A DNA stretch of 64,000 nt from Sulfitobacter alexandrii. GTDB lineage: Bacteria; Pseudomonadota; Alphaproteobacteria; Rhodobacterales; Rhodobacteraceae. How positions within the stretch are numbered: position 1 is the stretch's first letter; each line of letters starts with the position of its first letter. The notes under the pieces were generated by a model, which was given only the letters and a program-made list of their open reading frames with translations, did no database searches and had not been told where the DNA came from. Of the stretch, positions 8,834 to 16,698 are shown in pieces. The stretch is taken from NCBI RefSeq assembly GCF_001886735.1, contig NZ_CP018076.1:2418001-2482000 (forward strand), given 5' to 3'. Both the position numbers and the translations under genes were made by a program.

Positions 8834-10671
8834 CAGAACGCCTGCCCTATGCCGATGTATACCTGGAAGTTCTCGCCCGTTTCGGGGCCGGACGTCGGCA
8901 CCGCGAGATCCAGCCGGATCGGCCCGATCCCCGTGGCGTACCGCAAGCCGAGGCCCGCGCCGGAGTGCCATTCGCCCGATCCATCGTAGAATTCCTCAGC
9001 ACCGATGTAGCCCGCGTCGGCAAAGCCCACGATGCCGATGGCATCCGTGACCTGTACCCGCGCCTCGGCGGAAACCCCGACGAACGACCGACCGCCGACG
9101 GTCTGCCCGCCGCCGAGGTCCACGCCCAGCGACTGGTAGGGCTGTCCCCTCACCGTGCCGCCGCCGCCGGAGTAGAAGAGATAGTCGGCCGGGGCGACCG
9201 ACAGGTCAGGCCCGTAAACCGATCCGAGCTGACCGCGAAGCGCGAAGGTCACCGGGCGCTCGGTTCCGAATGACTTGTAGTAACGCGCGTCGAGATAGCT
9301 GCGCACGCCGTTGTCGGCCCCGCTGATGGCGACGAAGGGCGTCACGGTCGCGTTGATGTAGTACCCTTCCTTCGCATCCAGTTCCTTGTCGCGGTAGTCG
9401 AACTCGACCCCCAGCGGCAGGGTCAGCAGCGTGTAACGGTTGGTGCCGAAGGCATCGCGTGTCTCGGCGCGGCGCAGACCGACGCCCAGCCGGTAGGTGC
9501 GTTGCTCGCTGGCGATCCGGGTGATGCCGGCTTCGATGTCGATCTGGCGCGAGAAGAAATTCACCTCGTCGAGCTGTTCGATCACCGTCAGCGCGTAGAA
9601 ATTCGTGTCCTCGTTGAACGTCGCGGGACGGTCAAAGCGGGCCGACAGGCGATAGTCCTCGCCGCCGGAATTTCCGCCGATGCCGCGCACTTCCGCTTCG
9701 AGTCTCAGCCGTTCGGCCCCGCCCAGCAGGTTGCGGTGCATCCAGTAGGTGGACAGCGTCAATCCTTCGAGCGAGGACAGTTCCCCCCCGAACCCGAAGC
9801 GGCGCTTGGGCGCCTCGGTGACAAGTGCTGTGATCGGCAGCGTCTCGCCGGGGCCGATCTGCTCGGCCTCCTGCAGGGCCACGGCATTGAATGCGCCGGT
9901 GCGCCGCAGCCTTTCCCGCGCGAGCCGCAGTTCCTCGGGCGAATACACCTGCCCCTCCGGCAGGCCGGCGATGTCGATGATCCGCTGGGTGCGGACGTCC
10001 TCGTTGCCCTCCACGATCAGCGGGCCGAACCGCAGGCGTGGACCGGGATCCAGTCGCAGGTCGGCCGAGATGGTGCGTTCCTGGTGCCGGGCGGTCAGTT
10101 CCTGACTGGCGAGCTCGGCCTTGGCATGGCCCTGCTCCCGCCAGCCGTCGATGCCCGCGCCCACGGTATCCTTCAGCACCCCGAGGCTTGCGGTCTGGCC
10201 GGTGGCGAATTCCTCGGGCAGTTCGGTGCCCGGCGCCACGGGTGCGATGCGGGTCGGGCCGAAAACGAACCGGGGCCCCGGCTCGATCGCGATGACGGCC
10301 TGCCGGATCTGACTCGGCGGGTTCACCGGCGGAATATCAACCGCATCCACCCCGTCGAGCGTGATCCGGATCACCGGGCCGAAGTAGCCGTTGTCGTAGA
10401 GGACGGCGAGGATCCGTTCGTAATCCGCCTGCGCCGCCGCGACCACTTCCTGCGGGCTGGGGTCGGCATCGTCAGCCGTCTGTTCGACCAGCAGCGACCC
10501 GCCCGCGAGCGTCTCGTACAGTTCGCTGCCTTCCTCGATCCCTGTTATCCTGAGATCCGCCGCCGATGCGATCTGCGCCGCTGCCGCGAACACGACCCCG
10601 ATGATTGCGCCTGCCGTCCTGAAGCCGCCCTTGAAAGGTACCCTCGATTGCGTCACGTCAACGCCCCCCAC
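8833..10671 (-). CDS. tamA: TamA-like outer membrane assembly factor (BamA/Omp85 family)
   Basis: A 612-residue Omp85-family protein. A signal peptide runs to about residue 37 (ASA-ADL), followed by POTRA-type domains (NEDVRTQRIIDIAGLPEGQ is a typical POTRA strand) and a C-terminal 16-strand barrel from about residue 270. The barrel ends GIGQAF, with the terminal Phe expected for Bam-dependent folding. The barrel motif for surface-antigen proteins is visible as GGGGTVRGQPYQS (the conserved loop RGQ/RGF) near residue 503. It precedes tamB with a one-base overlap, as in most proteobacteria. Confidence 0.93.
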   Translation of the reverse strand: MGGVDVTQSRVPFKGGFRTAGAIIGVVFAAAAQIASAADLRITGIEEGSELYETLAGGSLLVEQTADDADPSPQEVVAAAQADYERILAVLYDNGYFGPVIRITLDGVDAVDIPPVNPPSQIRQAVIAIEPGPRFVFGPTRIAPVAPGTELPEEFATGQTASLGVLKDTVGAGIDGWREQGHAKAELASQELTARHQERTISADLRLDPGPRLRFGPLIVEGNEDVRTQRIIDIAGLPEGQVYSPEELRLARERLRRTGAFNAVALQEAEQIGPGETLPITALVTEAPKRRFGFGGELSSLEGLTLSTYWMHRNLLGGAERLRLEAEVRGIGGNSGGEDYRLSARFDRPATFNEDTNFYALTVIEQLDEVNFFSRQIDIEAGITRIASEQRTYRLGVGLRRAETRDAFGTNRYTLLTLPLGVEFDYRDKELDAKEGYYINATVTPFVAISGADNGVRSYLDARYYKSFGTERPVTFALRGQLGSVYGPDLSVAPADYLFYSGGGGTVRGQPYQSLGVDLGGGQTVGGRSFVGVSAEARVQVTDAIGIVGFADAGYIGAEEFYDGSGEWHSGAGLGLRYATGIGPIRLDLAVPTSGPETGENFQVYIGIGQAF

Positions 10672-10860
10672 TCACACCGTCGTTCCCGCGAAAAGCGCGG
10701 GCCGTTCTTTTGAACGTTTTCTCCAGTAAGCGATATTTCGGCTTTGGCTGCAATCCGACTCTGGTGGCGGACGGGCCATGGGACCGCATTATCTGGTGTT
10801 ACGCCGGAAATCGTGATCGATCCGGCGCGCATGAGCGAATTCATGCCAACGTGCGGCCTG

Positions 10861-10885
10861 GCGACCCCTGCCGTCAGGGGGTCGC
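10861..10885 (-). terminator. Hairpin at the end of the metal-type ABC operon
   Basis: A 10-bp GC-rich inverted repeat (861-870 with 875-885 of the 10 kb block, one bulged G) straddles the stop codon of the ZnuA-like gene on the minus strand. No U-tract follows, so it is a probable but not classical terminator. Confidence 0.4.
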
Positions 10886-11749
10886 GCTGGCCAGATCGGA
10901 CAGCTGTGCGCGCATGACGGACAGGAAATCGCCCTCGGCGGGCCGCGTGGCAAGCGGCGCGACCACGACGGACCTCAGCCCCAGTGCCGCGGCACGCGCG
11001 ACAGCCGCGTCGGGTGGCGCCGCTTCCCAGATCAGCAGTGTCGCTCCGGTCCCTTCGACGCGCGACACGAGCGCCTGCCACTGGTCGTCATCGGGCATGG
11101 CGCCGGCCTCCCATTCCAGCGCCTCGATCTCGAGACCGTAGGCGCGCGCGAGGTACTGGTAGCGCGGGTGCGTGGCAAGGATCGTCGTTCCCTGCAGCGC
11201 GACGAGGCTGTCGCGCGCTTCTGCATCCAGCGCCTCCAGATCGTCAACCAATTTGGGAAGTGCCTCTGCCACGCTGTCGCTTACAGCCGGGATGCGGCGC
11301 TGCATCGCTTCCGCCAGCGCCTCCGCCTGACGGGCGGCCTGCGCGAAATCGAGCCACGTGTAGCTGGCGGTGCCGGTGTGCGAATGTTCTCCGTCCGCGC
11401 CATGACTGTGGGTGACGGATTCGGTCGCGATATAGGCATCCGAGAAACCGGCCGACGTATCGACCAGCCGCGACCGCGGCAGCGAGGCACGGGTCGTCCA
11501 CCCGGCGAAACCGGCCCCGTTCAGCGCGATGACATCCGCCTGCTGTATCGCCGCGATGTCGGACAGGCCCGGCCGCCAGTACGACGGGTCGCTGCCCCGG
11601 GGAACCGGGAACATGACATCGACGGCCGATCCGCCCAACCGCTCGGCCATCCACGCCAGCGGGTAGTTGACGGCGGCGACCACGGGCTTTTCCTGCGCGG
11701 CTGCGGCCCCGGCCAGCAGGGCAAGCGACAGGGCGAGAGGTTTCAGCAT
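10874..11749 (-). CDS. ZnuA/TroA-like metal-binding periplasmic protein, divergent ligand set
   Basis: A 291-residue protein with a signal peptide (cleavage near AAA-QEK) and the cluster A-I solute-binding fold: VVAAVNYPLAWMAERLGG, then SDPSYWRPGLSDIAAIQQADVIALNGAG, then THPRYQYLARAYGLE, ending GDFLSVMRAQL. A His-rich loop (His114, 116, 122, 124) is present as in zinc binders. Unusually, the canonical DPH ligand reads DPS and the DPHVWLDP site reads ASYTWLDF, so two usual histidines are missing while the third (THPRY) is kept. It is the last gene of a six-gene operon whose permease is FtsX-type, and no ZnuB or ZnuC is present. It overlaps the preceding gene by one base. Zinc, nickel or another metal is possible. 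Confidence 0.82.
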   Translation of the reverse strand: MLKPLALSLALLAGAAAAQEKPVVAAVNYPLAWMAERLGGSAVDVMFPVPRGSDPSYWRPGLSDIAAIQQADVIALNGAGFAGWTTRASLPRSRLVDTSAGFSDAYIATESVTHSHGADGEHSHTGTASYTWLDFAQAARQAEALAEAMQRRIPAVSDSVAEALPKLVDDLEALDAEARDSLVALQGTTILATHPRYQYLARAYGLEIEALEWEAGAMPDDDQWQALVSRVEGTGATLLIWEAAPPDAAVARAAALGLRSVVVAPLATRPAEGDFLSVMRAQLSDLASATP

Positions 11750-12084
11750 CAGTCCGCCCCCTGCCCGTGGGCGATATCGTCCGGCGTCAGCACCCAGTAA
11801 TCCGAGTGCCCTTCGCTCACATCCACCTCGATGGTCAGCCCGCTGCGCGCCACGCCCTCGGGCAGCGGGAATTCCGTCTTGCCCTCGTCCCCGATCGGCA
11901 GCGTCATCAAAAGCTTGTTGTCCGCATCCAGCACGCGGACCTCGCCCCCGGTCGGGACCCGACCGGAGGAAAAGGTGGATTCGACGGTCACCGTATCGCC
12001 CGCAACGGATGCGAAGACACGCAGGTCATGCGCGACGGCCGGAACGGCCGCGAGACAGAGCGCAAGCGCCAGCGCCCGGATCAT
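11749..12084 (-). CDS. Small exported protein, possible metal-handling (NikL-like)
   Basis: A 111-residue exported protein. The signal peptide MIRALALALCLAAVPAVA would be cleaved before HDLRVFAS, leaving histidine as the mature N-terminus. The rest is a short beta-sandwich-like sequence (GEVRVLDADNKLLMTLPIGDEGK) resembling carboxypeptidase-regulatory or NikL-type domains of nickel and cobalt systems. It overlaps the DUF4198 gene by 4 bases and the ZnuA-like gene by one, so it is an integral operon member. Function is inferred only from context and the N-terminal His; no enzyme motif is seen. Confidence 0.6.
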   Translation of the reverse strand: MIRALALALCLAAVPAVAHDLRVFASVAGDTVTVESTFSSGRVPTGGEVRVLDADNKLLMTLPIGDEGKTEFPLPEGVARSGLTIEVDVSEGHSDYWVLTPDDIAHGQGAD

Positions 12085-12845
12085 TCCGCGCCCCAGGCCT
12101 CGAAATGGACCCAGATGACCGCGCCCAGTTCATGCGCCTTGTCCTCACCCTCGTGCTGCATCGGTTCCTCGGCGGTATTCAGCGCGGCAAAGCCCCACCA
12201 GCCGGCGGTCGGAACCGCATAGCTGAAGACGCCGTCGGCATCCGCCTTGATCGTCTGGGTAATCATCAGGTCCGAAGGCGCGGCGGCGGTGCCGTTCTCG
12301 TCATAGTACTCGACCTCGACCTCGGCATAGGGGACCGCCTCGCCATCCAGCTTCACGATCCCCTGGAACAGGTTGCCTTCCCAGAGGGCGAAGGGTTTCG
12401 ACAGGGGCACGATCTCGGTCTTGAGGCCCAACTCCATGTCCCAGCCCTCGTCATCGCCGTAGGCGGCCACGTAGGTCTTCGTGAAATGGGTGATGAACGC
12501 ATCCTCTTCGGGCTCCCAGTAGGGCTGCGGGGTCATGGCGAACACATGCGTGCCCGGACGCTCCAGCCGGTACTCCGTCGAGAAGCCCGCATGATCCATC
12601 ACCTGCGTTTCCTCGAGACTGTCGAGCAGGTTGGTGGTTTCTCCGCCGTGGGTCAGGGTAAAGGCCTCGGGACGGTCGAGCACCATGCCGATGCCCTCGA
12701 ACGGGTGCGAAAAGGACAGGGTCAGGTCGATGCTGCGACCGTCCTCCTGGCTGACCATGTTGTCGGAGGGAATGATCATCCCGTAATGGGCCGATGCCGT
12801 CGAGGCGAGGGTGGCGATCGTCGCGGCGGTCAAGAATGTCTTCAC
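12081..12845 (-). CDS. DUF4198 domain-containing periplasmic protein (NikK-like)
   Basis: A 254-residue exported protein matching DUF4198, a family often found with nickel or cobalt uptake genes. The signal peptide MKTFLTAATIATLASTASA is followed by HYGMIIPSDNMV, so the mature protein again begins with His. Mid-protein features are LTLSFSHPFEG and FAMTPQPYWEPEEDAFI; the C-terminal third is a fibronectin-like segment (DGVFSYAVPTAGWWGFAALN) with further histidines. It lies 37 bases after the permease gene with an AGGAGA ribosome site and overlaps the next gene by 4 bases. It is likely a metal-binding periplasmic accessory, though binding is unproven. Confidence 0.75.
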   Translation of the reverse strand: MKTFLTAATIATLASTASAHYGMIIPSDNMVSQEDGRSIDLTLSFSHPFEGIGMVLDRPEAFTLTHGGETTNLLDSLEETQVMDHAGFSTEYRLERPGTHVFAMTPQPYWEPEEDAFITHFTKTYVAAYGDDEGWDMELGLKTEIVPLSKPFALWEGNLFQGIVKLDGEAVPYAEVEVEYYDENGTAAAPSDLMITQTIKADADGVFSYAVPTAGWWGFAALNTAEEPMQHEGEDKAHELGAVIWVHFEAWGAE

Positions 12846-12882
12846 TGGTAAATCTCCTGTCGGTTGGTCAAAGGGTAGTCAG

Positions 12883-14037
12883 TTACATCGCGAGCAGCCA
12901 AGACACGATTCCGTCAGAACGGCGCGTCACGAAGGTCACGATGGCGGCGGCGAGCCCCGTCGAGAGGACGAGCAGAATGGCGATCTCGGCGAGCGCCAGT
13001 TGACCGATCACGAAGCGCCCCGCGCCGAGGCGGCGTGCCGTCTGCATCTCGGGCGCGCGCAATGTCCACGCGAGATAGAGCGCGAGGCCCACCGCCCCCA
13101 GCGCCGCGATGCCGATCACCAGCGTCACGGCGTCGAGCAACGCCGCGATCCGGAAGATCCTGTCGACCAGCCCCGCCACGACCTCGGCCGGGACCGTCAC
13201 CTGCACCGGATTCTCGGGGTCCAGATACCGGCCCCGCAGGATCGTACCGGAGCGCGCGTCATCGGGAACCACCACGACAGCGGACAGGGGATAGTCGCTG
13301 GCCGCACCGTGGAAATGGAAGCTGTCGATGTTCTCGGGCGTGATGCGCTGGAATTCGGTGATGGCGGCATTGGCGGTGACATTGCCCTGATCGTCCGCCA
13401 CCACCACGTCGTCGTGGCCGTGACCGATACCCGCGATGACCCAGGATGTCTTGATGTCGGTGAAGATCGCCTCGTCGTCCGGGGTGCCGGTCGGCGCGAG
13501 GACGCCGGTGATCTCGAGCTCCAGCGGATAGATCCCGTCGAGATCGAACAGGTTCTCGGGCGCCGATACCACCGTGTCGCCGGGGCCGAGGCCCAGCCGT
13601 TCGGCGACCTGTGCCCCGAGAACGGCCTCGCCCAGAAGTGCGATCTGCCGCCCCGTTTCGACCTTCAGCCCCCGAAAGTCGAAATAGTCGAGCGAGGTGC
13701 CCACGATCCGTGCGCCATTGCTCTGGAAAGCGGTATGCAGGGGGATCGGCAACGCCAGCCCGCTGTCCCAGACCGCATCTTCGGCAGCGCGGGTCACCGG
13801 CGGCGCACGGTCCGCGGAAAAGTAGACCGCATTCATGACGAGGTCGGTCTGGCTGCCGCGCGCGCCCAGCACCAGCGGTGTCGCTTCGGCCCGGCGGGTC
13901 AGCGCGTCCTCGGAGCCGCGCAGCAGGACCTGCGTGACCATCGGCACGGACAGGATCAGCGCGCCGACGATCACCAGCACCGTGCTGCGCACCCAGGTCC
14001 AGCGCAGATGCGCAAAGGCGAGGAAAAGCGCGTTCAT
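12883..14037 (-). CDS. FtsX/MacB-type ABC transporter permease
   Basis: A 384-residue permease with the four-helix FtsX layout: one N-terminal helix (VRSTVLVIVGALILSVPMV, about 16-34), a large periplasmic domain (about 40-285), then three helices from about 285 to the C-terminus, with GAVGLALYLAWTLRAPEMQTARRLGAGR as the coupling-helix region. This is a type VII (MacB/LolC) architecture, which moves substrates across the periplasm or drives exported partners rather than importing solutes. The periplasmic domain has His clusters (IGHGHDD and SFHFHG), unusual for LolC and in keeping with a metal role. It overlaps the ATPase gene by 4 bases. Confidence 0.85.
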   Translation of the reverse strand: MNALFLAFAHLRWTWVRSTVLVIVGALILSVPMVTQVLLRGSEDALTRRAEATPLVLGARGSQTDLVMNAVYFSADRAPPVTRAAEDAVWDSGLALPIPLHTAFQSNGARIVGTSLDYFDFRGLKVETGRQIALLGEAVLGAQVAERLGLGPGDTVVSAPENLFDLDGIYPLELEITGVLAPTGTPDDEAIFTDIKTSWVIAGIGHGHDDVVVADDQGNVTANAAITEFQRITPENIDSFHFHGAASDYPLSAVVVVPDDARSGTILRGRYLDPENPVQVTVPAEVVAGLVDRIFRIAALLDAVTLVIGIAALGAVGLALYLAWTLRAPEMQTARRLGAGRFVIGQLALAEIAILLVLSTGLAAAIVTFVTRRSDGIVSWLLAM

Positions 14038-14696
14038 GCGGCCTGCCGAAGCGTGGAAAAGTCGATCACCCGGTCGAAGCGCGGCAACAGGTCGTGGTCG
14101 TGGGTGACTGCCAGCACCGTCGCCTCCATCTCCGCCGCGCGCGCGAACAGCAGGTCGAGAATGACCTCCTTGGTCTCGGGATCGAGGTTCCCCGTCGCTT
14201 CGTCCGCGAGGATCAGCCGGGGCCGGGTGACCAGCGCACGGCAGATCGCGACACGCTGCTGTTCGCCGCCTGACAATGCCTGTGGGTGGCTCTTGAGCCG
14301 GTTCGCAATGCCGCAGGCATCGGCCAGCGCATGGGCGCGCTCCCGCACCTGGGAGTCGAGCTTGAGGCCAAGGCCGACGCGGTAGGGATAGAGGATGTTC
14401 TCGTAGGCGTTCAGGTAATCGACCAGAGCGAAATTCTGAAAGATGAACCCCACGTGCGTCGCGCGGAACCGCCGGCGACCCGCCTCCCCGAGCGCGGTCA
14501 GATCGGTGCCGGCGACGCTGAGGGTGCCCGCATCGGGCCGTGAAAGGCCGGCGAGCAGGTTCAGCAGCGTCGTCTTGCCGGTCCCGCTTGGCCCGATCAC
14601 GCCCACCCGTTCCGCAGGGGCCACGTCAAGCTGCGACACCTTGAGGGCAAAGCCGCCGCGCGGGTAGGCAAAGGCGATGTCGCGCGCCGCGATCAC
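14034..14696 (-). CDS. LolD/MacB-type ABC transporter ATP-binding protein
   Basis: A 220-residue ABC ATPase. Walker A GPSGTGKTT, Q-loop in FIFQNFALVDYLNAYENI, signature LSGGEQQRVAICRAL, Walker B RLILADEATGNLD and the switch histidine in AVTHDHDLL are all intact. The sequence around Walker B (DEATGNLD) is the LolD/MacB/FtsE class, matching the FtsX-type permease that follows. A GTG start at 14696 is chosen: it overlaps the preceding stop as GTGA, has a GGAGGAAG ribosome site and gives the usual length. Longer in-frame starts lie within the upstream gene and were rejected. Confidence 0.92.
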   Translation of the reverse strand: MIAARDIAFAYPRGGFALKVSQLDVAPAERVGVIGPSGTGKTTLLNLLAGLSRPDAGTLSVAGTDLTALGEAGRRRFRATHVGFIFQNFALVDYLNAYENILYPYRVGLGLKLDSQVRERAHALADACGIANRLKSHPQALSGGEQQRVAICRALVTRPRLILADEATGNLDPETKEVILDLLFARAAEMEATVLAVTHDHDLLPRFDRVIDFSTLRQAA

Positions 14697-15274
14697 CCTT
14701 CTTCCTCCGCCATGGAAGCGGCCTGCGGGGCATCGGCGTTCCGCTCCAACGTGCCGGCATCGCTGCGGTCCACGTCCGTGAGGGTGAAGCCGTCGATCTT
14801 CCATGTGCCGCCGTCCGGCGCCATCACCAGATCGGCGGCATAGGCATTGCCGCGCATGTGCATGTGTTCGGAATGGCCGACCACGCCCAGAACGCGCCAT
14901 TTCGCCGTGATTTCCACTGTGTCACCCTTGGGGCGGGCGCTCAGCCCCGAAAGCGAGACTTCATGAATTTCCTGGTCCGGGTTCAGGCCGCCGCCCGCCA
15001 TGGCGCCGACGCGTTCAAGGTAGAGCTGTTCCAGCGCCGGGCCGCTGGCGACATCCGCCAGCCGGTCGTAGATCGCCGTCTCGTCGGTCTCGCCGAATGC
15101 TTCGTAGACCGTGGCGAGGATGCCGGGCAGCAGCAGCGGGCTTTCGCTTGAGAATTCCTGCGCCGACATGCCATCCGCAGAGGCCGCGCGATCCTGACCG
15201 GACCCTGCGAAGGACCAGCCGAGAATGGCAAGGCCGCCGATCAACAGGCCCGCGACGACGAGGTTCCTCAACAT
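14693..15274 (-). CDS. Membrane-anchored periplasmic protein of unknown function
   Basis: First gene of the six-gene operon; 193 residues. A single N-terminal hydrophobic segment (LVVAGLLIGGLAILGWSF, about 5-22) is followed by a periplasmic domain of about 170 residues with an acidic tail (ASMAEEEG). The middle holds a helical stretch (TAIYDRLADVASGPALEQLYLERVG) and a beta-rich part with HSEHMHMRGNAY, a possible metal-binding patch of three His and two Met. I recognise no named family. A start at 15334 would be longer but puts a charged extension before the membrane segment; 15274 is preferred, although neither has a strong ribosome site. Confidence 0.7.
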   Translation of the reverse strand: MLRNLVVAGLLIGGLAILGWSFAGSGQDRAASADGMSAQEFSSESPLLLPGILATVYEAFGETDETAIYDRLADVASGPALEQLYLERVGAMAGGGLNPDQEIHEVSLSGLSARPKGDTVEITAKWRVLGVVGHSEHMHMRGNAYAADLVMAPDGGTWKIDGFTLTDVDRSDAGTLERNADAPQAASMAEEEG

Positions 15275-15323
15275 TTTACGACAACACCGCCTTACTGGTT
15301 CACCGGCAGAAGCATAGAGCGCT

Positions 15324-15340
15324 CGTTGCGACATGCAACG
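15324..15340. promoter_or_regulatory. 17-bp inverted repeat, candidate operator of the metal-type operon
   Basis: Arms CGTTGC and GCAACG flank a 5-base spacer, 50 bases before the first gene of the leftward operon and 70 bases before the riboswitch. It could bind a dimeric repressor such as a Fur-family protein. It does not match the AT-rich Zur boxes I know, so the regulator is unassigned. Confidence 0.3.
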
Positions 15341-15410
15341 TCAGGTCCGCCGACCGGCGGGGACCGCGACCGTTCGGCCTTGCCGCGCCCCGCACCCGCT
15401 GCTAGCAGAA

Positions 15411-15576
15411 AGGCGTCGGTTTCCTTCGGGATGAAAAGGGAATCCGTACCGGCCCCGGCCGGGAAACGGAACTGCCCCCGCAACTGTAGGCGGCGAGCGC
15501 CTCTCAACAGCCACTGGGCCACGCCCGGGAAGGCGAGAGGTGCCGCGACCCGCCAGTCAGGAGACCTGCCGACACG
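15411..15576 (+). ncRNA. Cobalamin riboswitch (AdoCbl/B12 element)
   Basis: The region holds the conserved landmarks in order: GGGAA near 15445, ACTGCCCCCGCAACTGT at about 15474-15490, GCCACTG with GGGAAGGC around 15520-15537, and the B12 box GTCAGGAGACCTGCC at about 15556-15570. A P1 stem is available between GTCGGT (15415) and the GCCGAC after the box. It lies on the plus strand about 110 bases upstream of the BtuF-like gene, so high cobalamin should shut off the importer. No obvious U-tract terminator follows, suggesting translational control. Confidence 0.93.
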
Positions 15577-15687
15577 AGAGAAATCACGACCGGACGGGGT
15601 GTGCCGGAGCGGGAAACCTGACGTGGTCATCCGGCCATCCCTTGTTTCGCGTACATCCCTGCCGGTCCATCTGACGGGACGGATTGG

Positions 15688-16698
15688 ATGAAGAATACCC
15701 TGATCGCCGGCATCTTGCTGGCCGCTGCCGCGCTGCCGCTTCATGCGCAGGACACGGATTACCCCCTGAACCTCGTGAACTGCGGCGTCGATCTGACGTT
15801 CGCGGCCCCGCCGGAAAGCGCCGTCACCATCGGCCAGGCCGCGACGGAAATTCTCTATGCGCTGGGCCTTGCGCCCAAGGTGTCTGGCACGGCGGCCTGG
15901 TTCACCCCGGTCCTGCCCGAATATGCAGAGGTGGACGCCCGGATCGAACGACTCGCCGACAACGATCCCGGCTTCGAAAGCGTGGTCGCGAAAAAGCCCG
16001 GTCTGGTGGCGGCGCAATATGAATGGCACGTGGGCCCCACCGGCAGCGTCGGCACGCGCGGGATGTTCCATGATCTGGGGATCCCGACGTATGTCCTGCC
16101 CGCCGACTGCGATACCAAGGACAACCGCACCGGCGGCGACGGGACGCGGACCGGCGCGTTCCAGCCTGCGGCGATCTACAAGGGCATCCGCGAACTCGCG
16201 GCGATCTTCGATGTCGGGCCCGCGGGCGAACGGCTCGTCAAGGAATTGCAGGCGACGGAGAGCGCCGCGATCGGCAAAGCGGCGGCACTGGACCTGCCCG
16301 AGGGTCTGTCGGCCGTGTTCTGGTTTTCCTCGCCCGAGGTCGAGAGCGATCCCTACGTGGCGGGGCGACTCGGCGCGCCGGGCTACATGATGTCCAAGCT
16401 GGGGATCGAGAATGTCATCGCCTCGGACGAGGAATGGCCCACGGTGGGCTGGGAAAGCATCGCGCGCAGCGATCCCGATATCATCGTCGTCGCCTACATG
16501 GATCGACGCCGCTACCCGGCGGACGACGTCGACCGGAAGCTCGACTTTCTGCGCACCGATCCGGTTGCAAGCCGGATGACGGCGGTTCGGAATGGCCGGA
16601 TCGTGCAGATGGACGCGCACGCGATGAGCGCCACGATGCGCTCGATCCGCGGGCTCGCCGCCCTTTCCGACGCGCTGTCCCGGATGACGTTCGAATGA
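15688..16698 (+). CDS. btuF: Cobalamin-type ABC transporter substrate-binding protein
   Basis: A 336-residue periplasmic binding protein of the BtuF/FepB class. The signal peptide MKNTLIAGILLAAAALPLHA is cleaved before QDTDY. Two lobes can be read, with GQAATEILYALGLAPKVSGT in the first lobe and GWESIARSDPDIIVVAY in the second, both family hallmarks. Its position directly behind a cobalamin riboswitch and ahead of FecCD-type permease and ATPase genes argues for corrinoid uptake. It is longer than E. coli BtuF (266) and closer to siderophore-type proteins, so a related chelate is a minor alternative. The stop overlaps the permease start (ATGA). Confidence 0.83.
   Translation: MKNTLIAGILLAAAALPLHAQDTDYPLNLVNCGVDLTFAAPPESAVTIGQAATEILYALGLAPKVSGTAAWFTPVLPEYAEVDARIERLADNDPGFESVVAKKPGLVAAQYEWHVGPTGSVGTRGMFHDLGIPTYVLPADCDTKDNRTGGDGTRTGAFQPAAIYKGIRELAAIFDVGPAGERLVKELQATESAAIGKAAALDLPEGLSAVFWFSSPEVESDPYVAGRLGAPGYMMSKLGIENVIASDEEWPTVGWESIARSDPDIIVVAYMDRRRYPADDVDRKLDFLRTDPVASRMTAVRNGRIVQMDAHAMSATMRSIRGLAALSDALSRMTFE

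Noticed and set aside
4334..8989. Very long open frame on the plus strand across the tamB region
   Set aside because: It is the antisense shadow of tamB in GC-rich DNA; the composition is Arg/Gly/Ala/His-heavy and it matches no family, while the minus frame matches TamB throughout.
15275..15410. Zur or NikR box upstream of the metal-type operon
   Set aside because: No sequence fits the AT-rich alphaproteobacterial Zur consensus or a NikR site; only a GC-containing palindrome is present, reported as a separate candidate.
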